8,188 nt of DNA, taken from Thalassolituus sp. GTDB taxonomy: Bacteria > Pseudomonadota > Gammaproteobacteria > Pseudomonadales > Oceanobacteraceae. Location: positions 1 to 8,188 of the forward strand of contig JARGOI010000103.1 of NCBI GenBank assembly GCA_029212275.1, in the 5' to 3' direction. The notes beneath the pieces are model-generated. The model saw only the letters and a program-made list of their open reading frames with translations. It did no database searches and had not been told where the DNA came from. Made by a program: the position numbers and the translations under genes. Positions 5,660-8,188 of the stretch are shown here, piece after piece (within the stretch, counting starts at the first letter, position 1; each line of letters begins with the position of its first letter).

Positions 5660-6714
5660 CTCCAACCAATCTTGCCCATCCTTTATTAAATTCGGTCGGT
5701 GTGATTACCGATATCGAAGGTACCGAGCTGACCGCAGAAGATCGCGTTTTTTTATCTCAGCCCGAAATCAGTGGATTGATTTTTTTTGCGCGTAATTACG
5801 AGTCACCTAAACAATTAAAAGCACTGACGCAACAACTGCGAGCATTACGCCCCGATTTGTTACTCACGGTCGATCAAGAAGGCGGTCGTGTACAACGTTT
5901 TCGCAGTGGCTTTTCTCGCTTTGCTCCGATGATGTCGTACGAAGCTCTTTATCAAACGCAACCCGCCGAGGCCTTGGTCTTAGCCAAGCTTGGTGGTTGG
6001 TTATTGGCCAGCGAATTAATCGCCTGCGGAGTCGATTTAACCTTTGCCCCTGTGTTAGATATCGAATGTGATTGTTCACTCGTGATTGGTGACCGTGCCT
6101 TTGGCCACAGTGGTGAAGCCGTCACTGAATTAGCACGCGCGTTGATTAATGGACTGCAACAAGCTGGCATGCAAGCCGTTGGTAAGCATTTTCCGGGGCA
6201 TGGTGGGGTAGTGGCAGACTCACACTTAGAACTGCCCGTCGATCCTCGTAGCGAAGCCGATTTAAAGACCGATCTATTACCCTTTGCGACGCTGATCGGG
6301 GAAGGGAAATTGGGCGGAATTATGCCAGCACATGTGGTATTTACTGCCGTTGATAGCGAGCACACTGCTGGTTTTTCGCAACGCTGGTTGCAAGAAATTT
6401 TGCGCCAAGAGTTGGGATTTAACGGCATAATATTTAGTGACGATTTATCCATGGAAGGCGCTGCCAGCGGTGGGGACTTTTACCAACGTTCGTTAGCGGC
6501 AGCCCAAGCTGGCGCCAATGCCTTAGTGGTGTGTAATAATCGCCAAGCGGCCATTGAGGTTGTGCGCGCCGCCAAATATTTACACGCCAACGGCACATCA
6601 AGATTGCCGCTGCAGCATTGGCAACCGCGTAGAGATTCTCGACAAAGCGAGGCCGGTGCTTCCAATCTTCTCGCCGCTCGTGAACGCTTAACGGCGGCAG
6701 GTTTGTTGGTATAA
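5656..6714 (+). CDS. nagZ: NagZ, beta-N-acetylhexosaminidase of peptidoglycan recycling
   Basis: A 352-residue glycoside hydrolase family 3 enzyme. NagZ acts in the cytosol, removing GlcNAc from GlcNAc-anhydroMur-peptides imported during wall recycling; its products can induce AmpC beta-lactamase in species with AmpR. Seen here are LLTVDQEGGRVQRFRSG near residue 75, DLTFAPVLDI, the loop KHFPGHG at 177-183 followed by DSHLELPVDPR, and FSDDLSMEGA beginning at 260, which carries the Asp nucleophile. The start is TTG: AGGAGAG stands 8 bases upstream and no in-frame ATG occurs before the family core begins. TTGA overlaps the stop of the YkuD gene by four bases. The protein is slightly longer than Pseudomonas NagZ (about 332), mostly from a polar stretch before the terminal ARERLTAAGLLV. 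Confidence 0.96.
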   Translation: MTPTNLAHPLLNSVGVITDIEGTELTAEDRVFLSQPEISGLIFFARNYESPKQLKALTQQLRALRPDLLLTVDQEGGRVQRFRSGFSRFAPMMSYEALYQTQPAEALVLAKLGGWLLASELIACGVDLTFAPVLDIECDCSLVIGDRAFGHSGEAVTELARALINGLQQAGMQAVGKHFPGHGGVVADSHLELPVDPRSEADLKTDLLPFATLIGEGKLGGIMPAHVVFTAVDSEHTAGFSQRWLQEILRQELGFNGIIFSDDLSMEGAASGGDFYQRSLAAAQAGANALVVCNNRQAAIEVVRAAKYLHANGTSRLPLQHWQPRRDSRQSEAGASNLLAARERLTAAGLLV

Positions 6715-6736
6715 AAATAATTCGTTTAAACATTTT

Positions 6737-7564
6737 ATGAGCACAGATATGAAAGACGCAGCTGTTTCTGTTCGTTCGGGAAATCAGAATTCTAATACCG
6801 TTACTATCGCCATTATTGGTGGCACCGGATTAACAGAGCTAAATGACCAAGGAAATCGTGGCCCCCAAATTACCAAAGTTCACGACCTAGCAAGCATCAA
6901 TACAGAGTTAGGCATGCCATCATCACCCATCTCCGAAGGTGAATGGAACGGCCAGCGTGTATTGTTTTTAGCACGTCATGGGCACCCGCATTCGGTTCCA
7001 CCACACAAAATAAACTACCGTGCCAACTTACTTGCATTGCAAGCGTTGGGTGCGACACACATCATTGCTGTAAATGCCGTCGGTGGCATACATGCCGACA
7101 TGGTTGCTGGCCGCATTGCCATACCAGATCAAATCGTTGACTACACCTGGGGCCGCGAAAGCACCTACTTTGATGGTGAATATCGCCCGCTCGATCATAT
7201 CGACTTAACCCATCCGTACGACGAAGCACTGCGCCAGAAATTAATAGCATGCGCAAAAGTCGCAAAACTCGACGTTAGTGATTTTGGTGTATACGCCGCT
7301 ACCCAAGGCCCGCGCTTAGAAACCATCGCAGAAATCAACCGCCTCGAAAAAGACGGCTGCGACCTTGTCGGCATGACCGGCATGCCCGAAGCCGCACTTG
7401 CACGGGAGCTTGCCATTCCTTACGCCAGCATCTGTTTAGTGGTAAATCCAGCCGCCGGGAAAAGCGACGGTGAAATCACCATGGACGAAATTCGTGCCGT
7501 GCTTAGTTCTGGGATGGGGCAGGTGAAGGACATGTTGGGGAGTGTCATGGGGTTGGTAAGATAA
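6737..7564 (+). CDS. S-methyl-5'-thioinosine phosphorylase (MTIP), MTAP/PNP family
   Basis: A 275-residue cytosolic nucleoside phosphorylase. MTIP splits methylthioinosine into hypoxanthine and methylthioribose-1-phosphate, in a Pseudomonas-type salvage route where methylthioadenosine is first deaminated. Family motifs are the phosphate loop IGGTGL at 27-32, RHGHPHSVPPHKINYRAN at 80-97, NAVGGIHADM, TQGPRLET, and GMTGMPEAALARE from 212. The GMTGMPE form is, as I recall, typical of MTIP, while adenosine-type MTAPs usually read GMTTLPE or similar. Position next to nagZ matches PA3005-PA3004. The protein is about 20-30 residues longer than the Pseudomonas enzyme (245), all at the N-terminus ahead of IAIIGGTG. 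The ribosome binding site is weak and an ATG at 6749 is an alternative start. It follows nagZ after 22 bases and is probably cotranscribed; the hairpin array begins 10 bases after its stop. Confidence 0.9.
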   Translation: MSTDMKDAAVSVRSGNQNSNTVTIAIIGGTGLTELNDQGNRGPQITKVHDLASINTELGMPSSPISEGEWNGQRVLFLARHGHPHSVPPHKINYRANLLALQALGATHIIAVNAVGGIHADMVAGRIAIPDQIVDYTWGRESTYFDGEYRPLDHIDLTHPYDEALRQKLIACAKVAKLDVSDFGVYAATQGPRLETIAEINRLEKDGCDLVGMTGMPEAALARELAIPYASICLVVNPAAGKSDGEITMDEIRAVLSSGMGQVKDMLGSVMGLVR

Positions 7565-7573
7565 AAAATTCAA

Positions 7574-7860
7574 TAGGTCAATTCGAAGCGCGCAACCTAA
7601 CGGTTGGCTAAACGTATCGTAATTCGCCTCAATAGGTTGCGGTTAGCGCGAAGCGCTTAACCCAACGGTTGGCTAAACGCATCGTAATTCGCCTTGGTAG
7701 GTTGAGGTCAGCGTGAAGCGCGTAACCCAACGGTTGGCTAAACGCATCGTAATTCGCCTTGGTAGGTTGAGGTTAGTGCGAAGCACGTAACCTGAGGTTG
7801 GCTAAAAGCATCGTAATTCGCCCTAGTAGGTTGCGGTTAGCGCGAAGCGCGTAACCCAAC
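7574..7860. repeat. Tandem array of five ~65-bp units, each with a REP-like hairpin
   Basis: Units begin with TAGGT at 7574, 7633, 7698, 7763 and 7827, so the period is 59, 65, 65 and 64. A typical unit has an arm GTTG(A/C)GGTTAGCGC, triloop GAA, a returning arm GCGCGTAACCCAAC, then a conserved linker GGTTGGCTAAACGCATCG and TAATTCGCCTTGG. The first copy is degenerate (left arm damaged), the fourth has lost the CCCAAC edge, and the fifth consists only of the hairpin (7830-7860) and then meets integrase sequence. The array fills the space between the phosphorylase gene and the integrase remnant and contains no gene. Hairpins of the form GGTTA..GC-GAA-GC..TAACC are common repeats in proteobacterial genomes; the tandem arrangement with a fixed linker is less usual. 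No T-tract follows, so they are not ordinary terminators. Confidence 0.93.
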
Positions 7861-7867
7861 ATAATGG

Positions 7868-8099
7868 CTGGCCAATAACATGGATGTAGATTTGCGTGGT
7901 AATGACATCGCTATGGCCGAGCCGCGAGATACCCAAGATAAGCCATTACCTCGGGCGCGCCCATGATATTAGGATGTTTTCGGTTATGAAAACGTATGAA
8001 ATCCCCGATCCAGTAGATATACGTTTTTTCAGTGCGAAGGCTCATACCTCGTAATCTGATTGATGTACGAATTTCATTCAAAAATGGACTGCTTCCCAT
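7868..8099 (-). pseudogene. Integron-type tyrosine recombinase (IntI-like) remnant with a large internal deletion
   Basis: The ATG at 8099 follows GAGGTGG (8110-8104) and opens SPFLNEIRTSIRLRGMSLRT, EKTYIYWIGDFIRFHNRKHP and PEVMAYLGYLA, the N-terminal SAM-like DNA-binding domain of integron integrases, which normally continues for about 320 residues. Here the frame stops at TAG (7913-7911) after 62 codons. From 7921 a different frame reads LGHSDVITTQIYIHVIGQ, down to 7868, matching the extreme C-terminal motif of the same family including the catalytic tyrosine (QIYIHV). Roughly 200 residues between, with the catalytic Arg and His-x-x-Arg, are missing. The join lies near the two CTCG copies at the end of the first part and shifts the frame. 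The C-terminal frame continues into the hairpin array to a stop at 7825-7823 with no further similarity. The product cannot be an active recombinase; whether the 62-residue peptide is made is unknown. Confidence 0.88.
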
Positions 8100-8121
8100 G
8101 CTTCCACCTCATTTAAGAGTG

Positions 8122-8137
8122 CTGTATATATAAGGCT
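8122..8137 (-). promoter_or_regulatory. Possible degenerate LexA box upstream of the integrase remnant
   Basis: On the minus strand AGCCTTATATATACAG lies 22 bases ahead of the integrase start. Its right 11 bases match CTGTATATATATACAG exactly, while the left CTGT half is absent. Integron integrase genes are often LexA-controlled through a box at this position, so this may be a decayed operator; the AT-run could equally be just a -10 region. Confidence 0.35.
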
Positions 8138-8188
8138 CTTCACCGTTCTTGGTGATAAAGGTAAGATCTGATCTGTTTCCTTTTAGGA

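Noticed and set aside
7574..7860. The 65-bp repeats as a run of attC sites of an integron cassette array
   Set aside because: Unit length and the nearby integrase fit, and ACCCAAC matches RYYYAAC, but no properly placed GTTRRRY partner is present (candidates such as GTTGAGG and GTTGGCT fail), the hairpin is nearly perfect rather than having the usual bulges, and no cassette genes lie between. A covariance-model search for attC would settle it.
7574..7860. The repeats as a CRISPR array
   Set aside because: The linkers between hairpins are nearly identical from copy to copy, so there are no unique spacers, and no cas gene is present.
8140..8155. Inverted repeat TCACC-GTTCTT-GGTGA upstream of the integrase remnant as an attI or regulatory site
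   Set aside because: The stem has only five base pairs and no GTTRRRY core is seen; it is too short to distinguish from chance.

Overview
The window is a stretch of gammaproteobacterial chromosome, probably from a marine member of the Pseudomonadales/Oceanospirillales. This rests on protein resemblance and gene order: the run hypothetical - hypothetical - sulA - lexA - psrA - nagZ - methylthioinosine phosphorylase matches, from memory, the Pseudomonas aeruginosa PA3010-PA3004 neighbourhood. On the left the order differs: an yfaZ-like outer-membrane gene and the end of htpG lie where I recall topA in Pseudomonas.

Layout. (1) 3-767, + strand: the C-terminal part of the chaperone HtpG, closed by a clear intrinsic terminator. 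(2) 830-1190: a gene-free stretch. (3) 1191-2248: a YfaZ-family outer-membrane protein whose stop codon overlaps (TAATG) the start of a PA3010-like conserved hypothetical. (4) 2411-2668: a small acidic conserved hypothetical with a possible terminator. (5) 3935-2783, - strand: the SOS operon lexA-sulA, headed by a well-formed sigma70 promoter covered by three LexA boxes. (6) 4305-7564, + strand: psrA (TetR-family fatty-acid-responsive regulator, with an apparent autoregulatory operator on its own -10 box), then a signal-less YkuD-domain enzyme, nagZ and methylthioinosine phosphorylase. The first three are joined by 4-bp overlaps and the last follows after 22 bp. (7) 7574-7860: about five copies of a 65-bp tandem repeat, each carrying a strong hairpin. 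(8) 8099-7868, - strand: a wrecked integron-type tyrosine recombinase that keeps its first ~60 residues and the terminal tyrosine motif but has lost the ~200 residues between, with a frame change at the join.

How the parts work together. lexA-sulA is the SOS repressor plus division-inhibitor pair. In the psrA operon, NagZ and the adjacent YkuD protein fit a cytoplasmic peptidoglycan-recycling pair: the YkuD protein has no export signal, so it may be a cytoplasmic L,D-carboxypeptidase of the ElsL type rather than a periplasmic transpeptidase. The phosphorylase belongs to polyamine/quorum-signal by-product salvage.

The right end is the only accessory-looking part. The hairpin array runs directly into the 3' end of the integrase remnant, so both may be relics of one mobile or integron-related locus continuing beyond the window. 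I see no intact new defence or mobile system here. The most informative signals are the hairpin array with a compensatory base change, the internally deleted integrase, and the signal-less YkuD enzyme beside nagZ.
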